Shown one piece after another: positions 32,223 to 42,000 of a stretch of 64,000 nucleotides of DNA. Position numbers and translations under genes: made by a program. The notes below the pieces were generated by a model. It was given only the letters and a program-made list of their open reading frames with translations. It had not been told where the DNA came from and made no database searches. The stretch lies in NCBI GenBank assembly GCA_964496125.1, contig CAZBXE010000008.1, positions 18,023 to 82,022 of the forward strand, in the 5' to 3' direction. The stretch comes from CAZBXE01 sp964496125 (GTDB taxonomy: Bacteria; Chlamydiota; Chlamydiia; Chlamydiales; CAZBXE01). Numbering within the stretch: position 1 is the first letter of the stretch; the number at the start of each line of letters is the position of its first letter.

Positions 32223-34310
32223 TTATCCCCAAAATTTTGTTAAGAAGCCTTTCTCATGCCTCCTACTTTCCTCTGCCATCCTTATGTCATCTGTATACAC
32301 GGGGAGTACTCTATTCAGGATAATCCCTGTGGGTCTTATGCCAGCTACCTCTAATTGTTTTAAGGCTTCATCTACATACATTTTTTCTGTCTTCGACGAA
32401 TTTATCATAAAAAGAGAAACGTCCGCCCCCTTCGTGAGGACAAGAGCATAGTCTTCTTTGACAATTCCAGGAGTCTCATAAATAATCAAGTCATATCGCT
32501 CTTTCAATTCACTCCAAAGTACATTCATGGTGCTCGAGTGAACCAGTTCGTTCATATCAGCTATATGATGCCCTACCGAGATTCGATCTGGTTTTCCTTT
32601 CATGATCACCTCAGCAAGGGGCACTTGCCCTCTCAAGTAGTCTTCTAAGTAATGCTTTGGTGGTTCTTGGGACTGAAATGCGTTTTCCTTATAGTCAAAA
32701 TCAAGGATGATTGTTTTTTTTCCCACACTTGCCAAGTAGATAGCAAGATCATATGAAAGCAGGCTCTTGCCTTCCCCATCGACGGCACTCGTTACGCAAA
32801 TGGTATGAAATCTGCTGTCGGTAGCAAGGTGGATCCTTTCAGAGATGATCCTCACATAAAAAAGTAGTCTCTCGCTCACCTGCTGCTTTGTCATCGCAGT
32901 AAACTTAGGAATCATCATTAAGCAGGGAGGGGTGTAGTAAAGCTCAACTTGTTTTGCTGTACGGATTCTAGGGTCACGAAATTCAATGATTAAGGAGAGG
33001 AACACCCCAAAGCCACATCCAAGAATAAGGCCAAAAAGGGGAAGCAACCTTTGAACAAAGTGATCTTCATCCACAAGCTCTGCTTCTTGGTAAAGATCCA
33101 AGTCGCCACCTTTTACGTTGCTAAGGAGCTGAGCTGAACTCATCATTTCTTCATGAGCCTTAATTTTGGCATCTATATACTCTTTTTCGCTCATCAGGTG
33201 GGCAAGTTCTGTTACTTCCTGAGGCACATCCGCCATTTCCTTTCGCAATGAGGCAAGTGAGGTGGCAGCCTCTTCCTTTGCTTTCTGGGCAGAGCGCAGC
33301 TTAGCTTCCATCCCAATCAAAGTTAAGCGTAAACTCTCTCCTAAAACAACAGGCCCCTTCGGTTTGCCCTCTGTTTCACCTCCCCCTTCCAGCTGCTTTC
33401 TCAAGGCAGCAATCTGAGCCTCAAGAGTTTTTACTTTCGGGTTTGTATCCGCATAGAGACTTTTTGCACTCGCTAAAGCAAGCTCCATCGAAGAAAGCTG
33501 AGCCTCTAAAGCAGCAGCACCAGAGACCATGCTGGTAGGCAACTTCTCCACTTCACGGCGGTAATTTTCATACTCCACAAATAATCTGTTATACTCAGAA
33601 GTGGCTCTTTGCAACTCGGTTTCAGCCATGAGAAGTTTACGAAGTGGGGCCGACCCCTCAATCGTGCCTCCAAAAATCTCATTTGTCCTTTGAAACTCCG
33701 CAATTTTTTTTACAAGATCGCCTTGTTTCTGCCTATCTGCTTCTGCTTCTGTCTTAAAGTAATTGTAGGCAAGAAGAAGTTGTCTTCTATACATTTCACT
33801 TGACTGATTCACCACAATGTTAGAGAGGGCATTCACAATATCAACAGCTAGCGTTGGACTTTTAGCCTTCGCGTCAATTTTGATCAAAAAAGATTCTTTT
33901 GCTGGGGGGGTCACCGTGATCATGTCTGTAAGCTGCGCGGTCGTTAGATCGAGGCCGAGAGTTGATTTCAGAGCGTTTAGGGACTTGGGAACTGTAATCA
34001 TCTCTACTGCAGAAGAGAGTGTCATGCGATAGAGGGGATACCCACCTGGGAGTTCTTTTGGAGTATTTGGCCGGTAAACAATGATTCCTTCGGCTACATG
34101 CAGGTTAAAGAAGGCGTAGTAGAGGTATAAAAAAAAAGCCGCCCCGATCACAGAGCAAACCACAACAAGCGTAAGGTGCTGCAGCCAACCGCGCATGATC
34201 TTACGGAAGTCAATCGGTATCCCTTCGGTATCCCCAAAAGGCCGAATCAGCTTGACCTTGTCTTTAGACGAAGCCTCTACTACCTTTTCTAAATCCTCGG
34301 CCTCTTTCAT
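32223..34310 (-). CDS. Wzc-like polysaccharide co-polymerase with degenerate BY-kinase domain
   Basis: About 695 residues from ATG 34310, chosen for the AAAGAGAA before it; a GTG at 34352 lies in the hairpin. Membrane helices at about 47-67 and 430-450 flank a Wzz domain with long coiled coils (residues ~180-415). The C-terminal domain has a P-loop (SAVDGEGKSLLSYDLA) and IILDFDYKEN in place of the usual LIDADLRRP, and IIYETPG in place of IIIDTPP. No tyrosine cluster is found at the C-terminus. The chain-length/co-polymerase function probably remains; tyrosine kinase activity is doubtful. Heads the operon with two Wza-like genes and a glycosyltransferase. Confidence 0.85.
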   Translation of the reverse strand: MKEAEDLEKVVEASSKDKVKLIRPFGDTEGIPIDFRKIMRGWLQHLTLVVVCSVIGAAFFLYLYYAFFNLHVAEGIIVYRPNTPKELPGGYPLYRMTLSSAVEMITVPKSLNALKSTLGLDLTTAQLTDMITVTPPAKESFLIKIDAKAKSPTLAVDIVNALSNIVVNQSSEMYRRQLLLAYNYFKTEAEADRQKQGDLVKKIAEFQRTNEIFGGTIEGSAPLRKLLMAETELQRATSEYNRLFVEYENYRREVEKLPTSMVSGAAALEAQLSSMELALASAKSLYADTNPKVKTLEAQIAALRKQLEGGGETEGKPKGPVVLGESLRLTLIGMEAKLRSAQKAKEEAATSLASLRKEMADVPQEVTELAHLMSEKEYIDAKIKAHEEMMSSAQLLSNVKGGDLDLYQEAELVDEDHFVQRLLPLFGLILGCGFGVFLSLIIEFRDPRIRTAKQVELYYTPPCLMMIPKFTAMTKQQVSERLLFYVRIISERIHLATDSRFHTICVTSAVDGEGKSLLSYDLAIYLASVGKKTIILDFDYKENAFQSQEPPKHYLEDYLRGQVPLAEVIMKGKPDRISVGHHIADMNELVHSSTMNVLWSELKERYDLIIYETPGIVKEDYALVLTKGADVSLFMINSSKTEKMYVDEALKQLEVAGIRPTGIILNRVLPVYTDDIRMAEESRRHEKGFLTKFWG

Positions 34311-34350
34311 TCTATGTTCTCTTTCGTTATGCGCAAACAGCCAATTTACC

Positions 34351-34390
34351 ACCGACGTGTTTCAAAAGTTCAATGTTGAAACACGTCGGT
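34351..34390 (-). promoter_or_regulatory. Perfect 15-bp hairpin at the start of the polysaccharide-export transcript
   Basis: ACCGACGTGTTTCAA (34351-34365) and its exact reverse complement (34376-34390) with a 10-base loop. It begins about where transcription from the promoter at 34399-34427 should start and ends 40 bases before the start codon. No T tract follows, so it is not a terminator on either strand. Confidence 0.7.
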
Positions 34391-34398
34391 CTACAGAT

Positions 34399-34427
34399 GA
34401 ATAATCAAAATCCCAATTTACTGTCAA
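34399..34427 (-). promoter_or_regulatory. Promoter of the Wzc/Wza operon
   Basis: Read on the minus strand: TTGACA (34427-34422), 17-base spacer, TTATTC (34404-34399), with TG one base before the -10 box (extended -10). Predicted start near 34392. Confidence 0.55.
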
Positions 34428-34535
34428 TCAAGGAGCTCATTGTATAGAAATTTGCGTTTTTAAGAAATTCAGAATATTGCTACGATCCCAAGTATGAACT
34501 TATCTGGATAGGTTCATCTATTGTATAGGAAAGCC

Positions 34536-35351
34536 ATGCGCTACGTAATCATACGGGATGATGATCTTAATGCTCTCACCCCTATCGACTCTCTGGAGAA
34601 GCTCTATCGTCCCTTCTTACAAAGGGGTTTGCCCGTAAATCTTGCAACCATCCCTCTTGTAAATACAAAAGCTTGTATTCCAAGTGGAGCCCATGAGGAA
34701 TTTCTTCTCTACCGCAAGGACTCGGATCCTTCTTTTGTATCTATCGGGTCAAATCCAAAACTTGTTGACTATATTTTGAGCCATCCTCTCTACCATATTG
34801 CGCAGCATGGGTATCACCATAATTACCACGAGTTTGCAAGTCAAAACCAAGAAGAAATTATCCACTGGCTCGAAGATGGGCTGCGTCTTATGGAAAAGGC
34901 AGGCTTTCCGAGGGCTGCTGCTTTTGTTGCTCCTCAAGATGTTATTTCAAAAACAGCCATGGATGAAATCGTAAAACGTTTCCCTGTAGTTGTGAAAAAT
35001 TGGTATGCAAAAAACATGCTCCCCTTACGTTTTTGGCCCCCCTACTTTTTGAAAAAACTTCAAGGACACACACACTTTCGAGCTCGTAACATAACTTTTC
35101 TTGAGCGAGAGCGGTCCTATCTTGCACATGATTTTCCTCTAGAGCAGATTTTAGACAAAATCGAGGAAAACATCGCCTCAGAAACACTGACGGTGATCGC
35201 AACGCACTGGTGGTCTTTCTTCAAAGATCCATCCCGCACGGAAAGACTCATCCAGGTCTACCACACACTGGCCGATCGTCTTGCTAAAGATCAAAATATT
35301 CGTGTGATTACCTACAAAGACCTCCTCGATCTATCCATACCCCTCCATTAA
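34536..35351 (+). CDS. DUF2334/polysaccharide-deacetylase family protein
   Basis: About 271 residues from ATG 34536 (AGGAAAG upstream; an in-frame TTG lies at 34521). The start RYVIIRDDDLNAL carries the metal-binding Asp pair of the NodB-like deacetylase fold; IAQHGYHHNYHEF supplies the His-x3-4-His metal ligands; TVIATHWWSFF is the late catalytic His region. It probably removes acetyl groups from an aminosugar polymer. Two bases separate it from the flippase gene, so it belongs to the glycan locus, divergent from the export operon. No signal peptide, so it acts in the cytoplasm or on a lipid-linked intermediate. Confidence 0.8.
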   Translation: MRYVIIRDDDLNALTPIDSLEKLYRPFLQRGLPVNLATIPLVNTKACIPSGAHEEFLLYRKDSDPSFVSIGSNPKLVDYILSHPLYHIAQHGYHHNYHEFASQNQEEIIHWLEDGLRLMEKAGFPRAAAFVAPQDVISKTAMDEIVKRFPVVVKNWYAKNMLPLRFWPPYFLKKLQGHTHFRARNITFLERERSYLAHDFPLEQILDKIEENIASETLTVIATHWWSFFKDPSRTERLIQVYHTLADRLAKDQNIRVITYKDLLDLSIPLH

Positions 35352-35352
35352 A

Positions 35353-36867
35353 ATGAAACAGACTAGCCAAGCTCACACCCTTTTATTCAATACGCTAAGC
35401 GGTGTATGCCGTCTGCTTATCAACATCAGCGTTCTCTTTTTTCTTACTCCTTTCATCATTCATCATATTGGACAGGCAGGATTTGGACTCTGGTCTCTGA
35501 TCGTAGCCACCATTAGTTTCTTTGATCTGCTCGACGTAGGCCTTTGCCTTACAATCATCAAATATGTAACACAGTATAGAACAGAGAAAAAGTATGAGCT
35601 ATGTAACAAGGTCTTAAGTACCTCCTTTTTTTCCTATCTTCTCCTAGCTTTTTTTGGCTCTTTGATTCTCCTTTGCTTTTCTCTTGTCTTTAACCAGATT
35701 TTTGCAATTGATTCTGAGTACCGGAATACTTCCCTGCTGCTACTTATTGTCATGGCATTTCGCTCTTTTTTTGTAGTCTTACCCTTTTCGTTATTTAGAG
35801 GTGTTCTTTTTGCAGAGCAGTATATTTACCTAACGAACGTGATCGCTCTTCTCTCTTCTCTTCTCTACGCTTTTCTTGTGTGGACTTTTTTTTCTAGTGG
35901 CTATGGGATCACAGCGCTTGCCTTTTTAAGTTTAGCCTGCGCACTGCTTGAATATGGTGCCTACGCTGTTTTTACTTACAAGCTCGATCCACACATCTCG
36001 ATTCGAAGAGAACTGGCAAATCTCCAAACGCTACAAGAGATTCTCCCCTTTAGTTTTGCTCAGTTTTTCTCCCACCTAGCCTCTATTATTCTTTTTAATA
36101 GCGATCTACTGATCATTAAATTTTTTCTCCCCTTAAGCGATGTGGGTCTCTATGCTGTGCCTCTAAAAATTGTCACCTACGGCTATATGCTCCTTTCCCA
36201 GTTTTCGAGCACGCTTACCCCTTTAGCTGTAAAAACACATACCCTAGAAGATGAAAGCGCCCTTCGTACACTCTTTTATAGGGGGACAAAATATGTCCTT
36301 ATTCCCTCGACGATGCTCCTTGTGGCAGGGTCTTTCTTTGCAAAAGATCTGCTTACCCTATGGATCAACCCTACCTATGCACCTGTTGCTTCTGTTTTAG
36401 TGGTTCTCTTGTTTTCGATGTGGCTTTCTTCCTTTTTTGGCTTTGGCTCGGATATTTTGCAGCTTACAGGATACCATCAAGCTGCCTTGCGTTATGCGAT
36501 TGCTGGTGTTATCGGAAACCTTGCCTTTAGTGTTGTTCTTGTAGCGCCACTTGGACTTGTTGGGGTTGCTCTTGGAACGCTGCTGGCCTCTATCCTAAGC
36601 CTTGTCCTCAACTTAAGAAAGCTCTTTGAAGTTTACCATATTGCTCTTCGCGAGTATCTTCTGAATATCGTTCCGATTGTGGGTATCCCAGCCCTTCTCC
36701 AGCTGTTCTTGCTTTCTGTTGCAAAAACCTTCTTTCCGCCCTCTTCTTTTTTCCTGTTACTCATGATCAACATCCCTGCGCTTTGTGCCAGCATCGTAAT
36801 GACCTGGTTTTTCTTAAGCGACAGAGAAAAAAGCCACGTGACCACTCTCTTCCAGAAAAGGCGCTAA
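35353..36867 (+). CDS. Polysaccharide/oligosaccharide flippase (Wzx/MATE-like)
   Basis: 504 residues, about 13-14 hydrophobic helices. The N-terminal family pattern FFLTPFIIHHIGQAGFGLWSLI and the middle segment SDLLIIKFFLPLSDVGLYAVPLKI are typical of the polysaccharide biosynthesis (MOP superfamily) flippases that move undecaprenyl-linked sugars across the inner membrane. Together with the Wzc- and Wza-like proteins it makes a Wzx-type route likely, though no Wzy polymerase is seen in the window. Coupled to the deacetylase gene. Confidence 0.88.
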   Translation: MKQTSQAHTLLFNTLSGVCRLLINISVLFFLTPFIIHHIGQAGFGLWSLIVATISFFDLLDVGLCLTIIKYVTQYRTEKKYELCNKVLSTSFFSYLLLAFFGSLILLCFSLVFNQIFAIDSEYRNTSLLLLIVMAFRSFFVVLPFSLFRGVLFAEQYIYLTNVIALLSSLLYAFLVWTFFSSGYGITALAFLSLACALLEYGAYAVFTYKLDPHISIRRELANLQTLQEILPFSFAQFFSHLASIILFNSDLLIIKFFLPLSDVGLYAVPLKIVTYGYMLLSQFSSTLTPLAVKTHTLEDESALRTLFYRGTKYVLIPSTMLLVAGSFFAKDLLTLWINPTYAPVASVLVVLLFSMWLSSFFGFGSDILQLTGYHQAALRYAIAGVIGNLAFSVVLVAPLGLVGVALGTLLASILSLVLNLRKLFEVYHIALREYLLNIVPIVGIPALLQLFLLSVAKTFFPPSSFFLLLMINIPALCASIVMTWFFLSDREKSHVTTLFQKRR

Positions 36868-36890
36868 CACCCCCGTGATCGATCAAACCT

Positions 36891-39005
36891 TCATCCTGAG
36901 GAGAGCTTGGCGTATCTAGCAGCGATCTCCTTACGGCTGTCATCGGCATCAAAGTGGATCTGGTAGGTCAGACCCACAGATGTCAGGCGAGAAGAGAGCA
37001 CCGTACCCCTTCCAAATAGGGGATGGATGACCCGGTCTTGAGGCAGAAATACAGAAGGACTTTCATCAGGTGAAGGCGCAAGCGGCTCGTAGTAGGATCC
37101 CTGCCTGCGGGCGCGATCTGTGTGTTCTTTGGGAACCTCTCGAAGAAACCTGCTCTCCCTCATTCTGCGGACGCTGCCCCATAAGAATCGCTCTTTCACG
37201 TGGGAAAGAAAAAGGCGCTCTTTCGCACGTGTCATCCCTACATAACAAAGGCGCCTCTCTTCTTGGATCTGACCTTCATCTTGCTTCGAGTTGATGTGAG
37301 GAAGAAGATCTTCTTCTAAACCCACAACAAAGGTAATCGGAAACTCAAGGCCCTTACCATTGTGCAACGTCATGAGGCAGAGATGCTCTTTTTGCTTTGC
37401 ATCCGCCTCATCGAGTGTGCTTCTTAAGGAAAGCTCTTCCAAGAAAGCGGAGAGGGAAGGATCTTCCCTTCCGTTTTGCCAGTCTGCCGCTTTTGCAATC
37501 AGCTCTTCCACGTTACCTCGTCTATCCTCAAACGTTTCAGGATCTGAAAGCAAATACTCCATATACTTTGTCTTTTGAATTGTCTCTCGCATCAGCTCAT
37601 CCAAGCTTGTATTTTTAGCAAGCTTCTGAAGATCCTTAATCAAAGATACATACTCATAGAGCCCTTCTTTTTGCTTTTTTGTCAGCGCAACTTCTGTATG
37701 GTCATCCAAAATCCCTTGGCAATAAGCAAGAAGCGAAACCCCTTCGTTTGTGGCTCCCTGTAAAATTTTTTCAATGGTAGCCTCTCCTAGGCCTCGCTTT
37801 GGCAAGTTGATCGTTCGCGTAAAAGAGACCCCGTCTGAACCCGATTGAACCATTCGCAGAAACGAAAGAATATCCTTGATCTCTTTTCTCTGGTAGAACG
37901 ACATGCCTCCCACGATGACATAGGGGATATTATTTTGTAAAAGAGCGTCCTCAAATACCCGCGACTGAAAGTTTGTACGGTAAAAAATCACCATATCTTT
38001 AAAAGAAAACCCTTTATCTCGAAAGTGCAAGATCTTCTCGATAACAAAGTCGGATTCCCCATGCTCATTTTCAGCAGCATACACCTGCACCTTTTCCCCC
38101 TCGCCCAAATTGCTCCAAAGTTTTTTATGAAACCTTTGGTCATTGTGAGAGATCAGGCCGTTGGCTGCTTGGAGAATATGCCCCTTGCTCCGGTAGTTTT
38201 GTTCAAGGCGTACAACCTTTGCTCCCGGAAAGTCCTTTTCAAAGTCAAGAATGTTGCGGATATTTGCCCCACGCCATGAGTAGATCGACTGGTCAGGGTC
38301 GCCCACGACGCAGATATTTCCCTTTTTCTGGATGAGTAGATGGACAATTTCATACTGCACTTCGTTGGTATCTTGGTACTCATCGATCAAAAGATAGTCA
38401 TACCGGTCTTGTACCCTTGCCAAAACATCAGGATGCTCTTTAAAAAGGCGAGCTGTCTGTAAAAGGAGATCATCAAAATCAAACGACTGATACTCAAAGA
38501 GCTTCTCTTGGTATCTTTCATACACTGTTTTAAAGACCTTGCCATCTTCATCTTTATCCGAGGCATCTTTAGGAAGGATCATGTCGTTTTTTGCCTTCGA
38601 GATCCAGGCTTTTGCTTTCTTTGCATCTGCCTTTTTCTCGGGGACACCGAGCTCTGTAAGGATGGTCTTTAGAAGTTTAAGAGCGTCCTCTTCGTCATAA
38701 ATGGTAAACGTAGAGGGGTAACCGAGGTGAGGAGCAAATTCACGAAGAAGCCTAGCTCCTAGGCTGTGAAAGGTGCTGATGTAGACAAAATGGTTTGTAT
38801 TATGCTGGATCCTCTCTTGCATTTCCCGGGCTGCCTTATTCGTAAAGGTAAGCCCTAAAATCCGTGAGGGGAGCACGCCACTTTCGATGAGATGGACAAT
38901 TCTTCCAACGACAACTCTTGTTTTGCCAGATCCTGCCCCTGCAATGACAAGAAGTGGCCCGTCTTTATGTTCTACTGCCTCCCTTTGTTCTTCGTTCATC
39001 TGCAT
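36891..39005 (-). CDS. pcrA: ATP-dependent DNA helicase PcrA/UvrD
   Basis: 704 residues, superfamily 1 helicase. Motifs in order: Q-motif NEEQREAVEH, Walker A IAGAGSGKT, Ia LTFTNKAAREM, II YLLIDEYQDTN, III VVGDPDQSIYSWRGA, IV LEQNYRSKGHIL, V MTLHNGKGLEFPITF and VI EERRLCYVGMTRAKERL. It unwinds DNA in repair and replication restart. Ends with a Tudor-like tail (VFLPQDRVIHPLFGRGTVLS). Overlaps putA by 41 bases at its 5' end. Confidence 0.95.
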   Translation of the reverse strand: MQMNEEQREAVEHKDGPLLVIAGAGSGKTRVVVGRIVHLIESGVLPSRILGLTFTNKAAREMQERIQHNTNHFVYISTFHSLGARLLREFAPHLGYPSTFTIYDEEDALKLLKTILTELGVPEKKADAKKAKAWISKAKNDMILPKDASDKDEDGKVFKTVYERYQEKLFEYQSFDFDDLLLQTARLFKEHPDVLARVQDRYDYLLIDEYQDTNEVQYEIVHLLIQKKGNICVVGDPDQSIYSWRGANIRNILDFEKDFPGAKVVRLEQNYRSKGHILQAANGLISHNDQRFHKKLWSNLGEGEKVQVYAAENEHGESDFVIEKILHFRDKGFSFKDMVIFYRTNFQSRVFEDALLQNNIPYVIVGGMSFYQRKEIKDILSFLRMVQSGSDGVSFTRTINLPKRGLGEATIEKILQGATNEGVSLLAYCQGILDDHTEVALTKKQKEGLYEYVSLIKDLQKLAKNTSLDELMRETIQKTKYMEYLLSDPETFEDRRGNVEELIAKAADWQNGREDPSLSAFLEELSLRSTLDEADAKQKEHLCLMTLHNGKGLEFPITFVVGLEEDLLPHINSKQDEGQIQEERRLCYVGMTRAKERLFLSHVKERFLWGSVRRMRESRFLREVPKEHTDRARRQGSYYEPLAPSPDESPSVFLPQDRVIHPLFGRGTVLSSRLTSVGLTYQIHFDADDSRKEIAARYAKLSSG

Positions 39006-42000
39006 CTAACGTCTCCTCTCGCATTCCTAAATTGCCGTAGCGGTGATAATCAAAACTAATACTCTGCTCTTTCAAATAATGGAGCAGCTCAATCCTTCCG
39101 TTTGCTAAAACAGGCCCTGTGTAGACATACACCCCATTCTTATGGAGCTTTCTTAAAAGGTGAGGCTCTATGGGCCCAAGGAACCGGACTCTTGCCCCCT
39201 CCCCTTGGCTCACCCTTTGAGCAAACGTATCTTCACTCTCTTCTACGATTTCTATATTAAAACTCTTCCAAAACCCCTTTTCAGAGACAGTGCCACTGAT
39301 GGTAGGCTTTGCGCCGCACATGAAAGCTGCAGCTACAAACCGGTAAAAGTCAATCGGCGCATCTGTCGGCATGAGCCGCAGGATCAGCCGATCATGAGGC
39401 ACGTAGCGGAAAATATTATCTTGCCCGCGCACGTTGCTAGGATCGTGCCCTTTACTAAAATAACTCTTCCAGTAAAAGGAGTAGCTTCCCACACTTGCAT
39501 CGAAGAGTTTGAGCTCTTCGGCGGCCACCCTTTCCCTAATCAAGCCCACACATTCTGGGGGCGCCTCTTGCTCCTCTGGAAGCCCCTTTTGCTGAGGGTG
39601 AAGAAGCTGCAACACGAAATTGGGTCCACCTGCCTTTCCACCCGGGCCAAACTGGCTATGTTTCCAGCCTCCAAACGGCTGCCTTTCTACAATTGCTCCC
39701 GTAATACCTCGGTTAATGTAGCAGTTTCCTGCCTCTATTTTCGCAAGCCAAAACTCCCTTTCACGATCATCGAGAGTTTGTAGGCCCGCCGTCAGTCCGT
39801 ACTCAGTCCCGTTAGCAAGCTGCAGCGCGTGCTCCATATTTTCAGCACACATAACGCTTAAAACCGGCCCAAACAGCTCCTTTTTATACGTAGTGCTCTT
39901 TTGTGTGACCCCAATCTTGATGCCTGGGGTAAAAAGCTGTGGGTTTTCCGGGTCGTTCTTTGGCGCAAGCAACCACTCTTCCCCCTCTTCTAGCACACTG
40001 AGCCCGCACTTTAGCCGCTCGTTTGGCAGATCAATTAAAGGACCAATATCGGTATCAAGATCCCAGGCTGATCCTACCTTTAAGCTCTCCGCAGCATCGC
40101 AAAGCTGCTCTCTGAACTGGAGGGAATGATACACTTCCTTTTCTAAAATCGCAAGGCTGCAAGCACTGCATTTTTGCCCAGCATGGAGGAAGGCTGATTT
40201 TACAATATCCTTAACAGCTAGATCTCTGTCAGAAAGACTTGTCACAATAATGCTATTTTTACCACCCAGCTCTCCAATAAGCGAAATACCCGGGGCAAGG
40301 GCAAGAAAGTGTCTTGCCGTGTTAAAACCACCGGTCAGAAGAATAGCATCTACTCTAGGATCCTTAATCAGCTGCGACCCTACAGGCTCATCTTCGCAAG
40401 GAAGGAACTGGAGCACTTCAGGGCTGATCCCTGCCTCCCAAAAAAGTTTTGCCACAGTAAATCCGACAAGTACAGCTTGAGGTGCCGGCTTAAAAATGAC
40501 GCTATTGCCAGCAGCAAGCGCAGCTGCGATGCCCCCAACTGGGATCGAGCAGGGAAAGTTCCAAGGAGGCGTGACAAGCACTACCCCTTTTGGAGTCCAG
40601 GTAAGGTCCTTCATCGCAAAGAGCTCTTCTGCATTTCTTCTGTAATATTCTAAAAAATCAATTGCTTCTGTGACCTCAGGATCGGCCTCCAAAACGACTT
40701 TACCAGTGTCTGCCACCATGGCTGCGATGAGCTCCCCCCTGCGCTCTCGGAATTTTTCCGCGGCAGCAAAGAGAAGCCTAGATCTCTCTTTCATGGGAAG
40801 ATACCCCCAAGACTGTTGACTCTTTTTTGCACACGCAAGTGACTTATCTGCAAGAGACTCATCCGCTACTGTATAGGTATAAAAAGCATTTCCTGGGCAC
40901 GAGGGGTCAATCCCCCCTTTCTCCCTTTGCTTGATCTTGATAAACTCCCCAGAAACTACAAGGGGAACAATTCGTGTCTTCTTGTGAGCAAACTCGGCAA
41001 GAGACTTCTTCACCCACTCTTGATTCACTTTCTTTGCAAAGTCAATGTCTGGTTCATGGTGGTATTTGTCTGCGAAGGCAAAAGACTTTCTCTTCTCAGT
41101 CCTTCTCGGATCAAAACTTACACTATCCGCATTGCGGCACGACTTCAAAAATGCCTCTGCCTGCTCTTTCCACTCGGATGATCCGACTTTAAGACCGAAA
41201 GCGTTTCGTAAGAAGTTATGTGGCGCTGTGTTTTCATCTAAGCGGCGTACAAGGTAGGCAACAGCGCTATGAAAATTTTCTCTTGCCGCGGCAGGGCAGT
41301 AGAGAAGCATCTCTTTGGCAAGAGACTGCACAACTCTTCGTTGATGGTCTGCCATACCGCCTAGCATTTCAAAATGAACCTGTTTCTCTAGCCCATTTTC
41401 TGCGCGCAGTAAAAGAGCATACGCAATATCAAAGAGGTTATGGCTAGCCACGCCGATTTGGACGGCTTTTGCATGCTCAGGCTTGCAGCCATAGGTAAGC
41501 ATTTTTTTAAAGTTTGCGTCCACGTTTTCTTTTGAAGGATAGGGAGCGGCTGTCCACCCTTGCATTGACGCTTCGAGCTCTTCCATGGCAAGGTTTGCGC
41601 CTTTGACGATCCTAAGACAAATCGGCGCTCCTCCCTTTTTTACCCTCTCCATCGCCCAAGTAGTCAGCTTTTTTTGAAGAGAAAACGAGTCGGGTAGATA
41701 GCTTTGTAAAACAATACCTGCCGTTAAATGAAAAAACTCCTTCTGATCGAGCACGCGTTGAAACAAATCTAGGGTAATATGTAAATCGCGATACTCCTCC
41801 ATATCGAGGTTGACAAGCTTTTGTTTTGGCAGGGCTACCCGGTATAGCTCTGCAAGTCTTTCTGAAAGGATAGAGAGGGTTTCCTCTAAGGCTAAGAGCT
41901 TAATTCGACTGCTGATGCTCGAAATCTTTACAGAAATTACTTCTACTTCTTCTTTAGAAAGGTCTTCTAGATAGGTTGTAAGCCGTTTTTTTGCTTCTTT

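Noticed and set aside
39160..39783. 207-codon plus-strand frame inside putA
   Set aside because: Antisense to conserved aldehyde dehydrogenase and C-terminal regions; no family resemblance.
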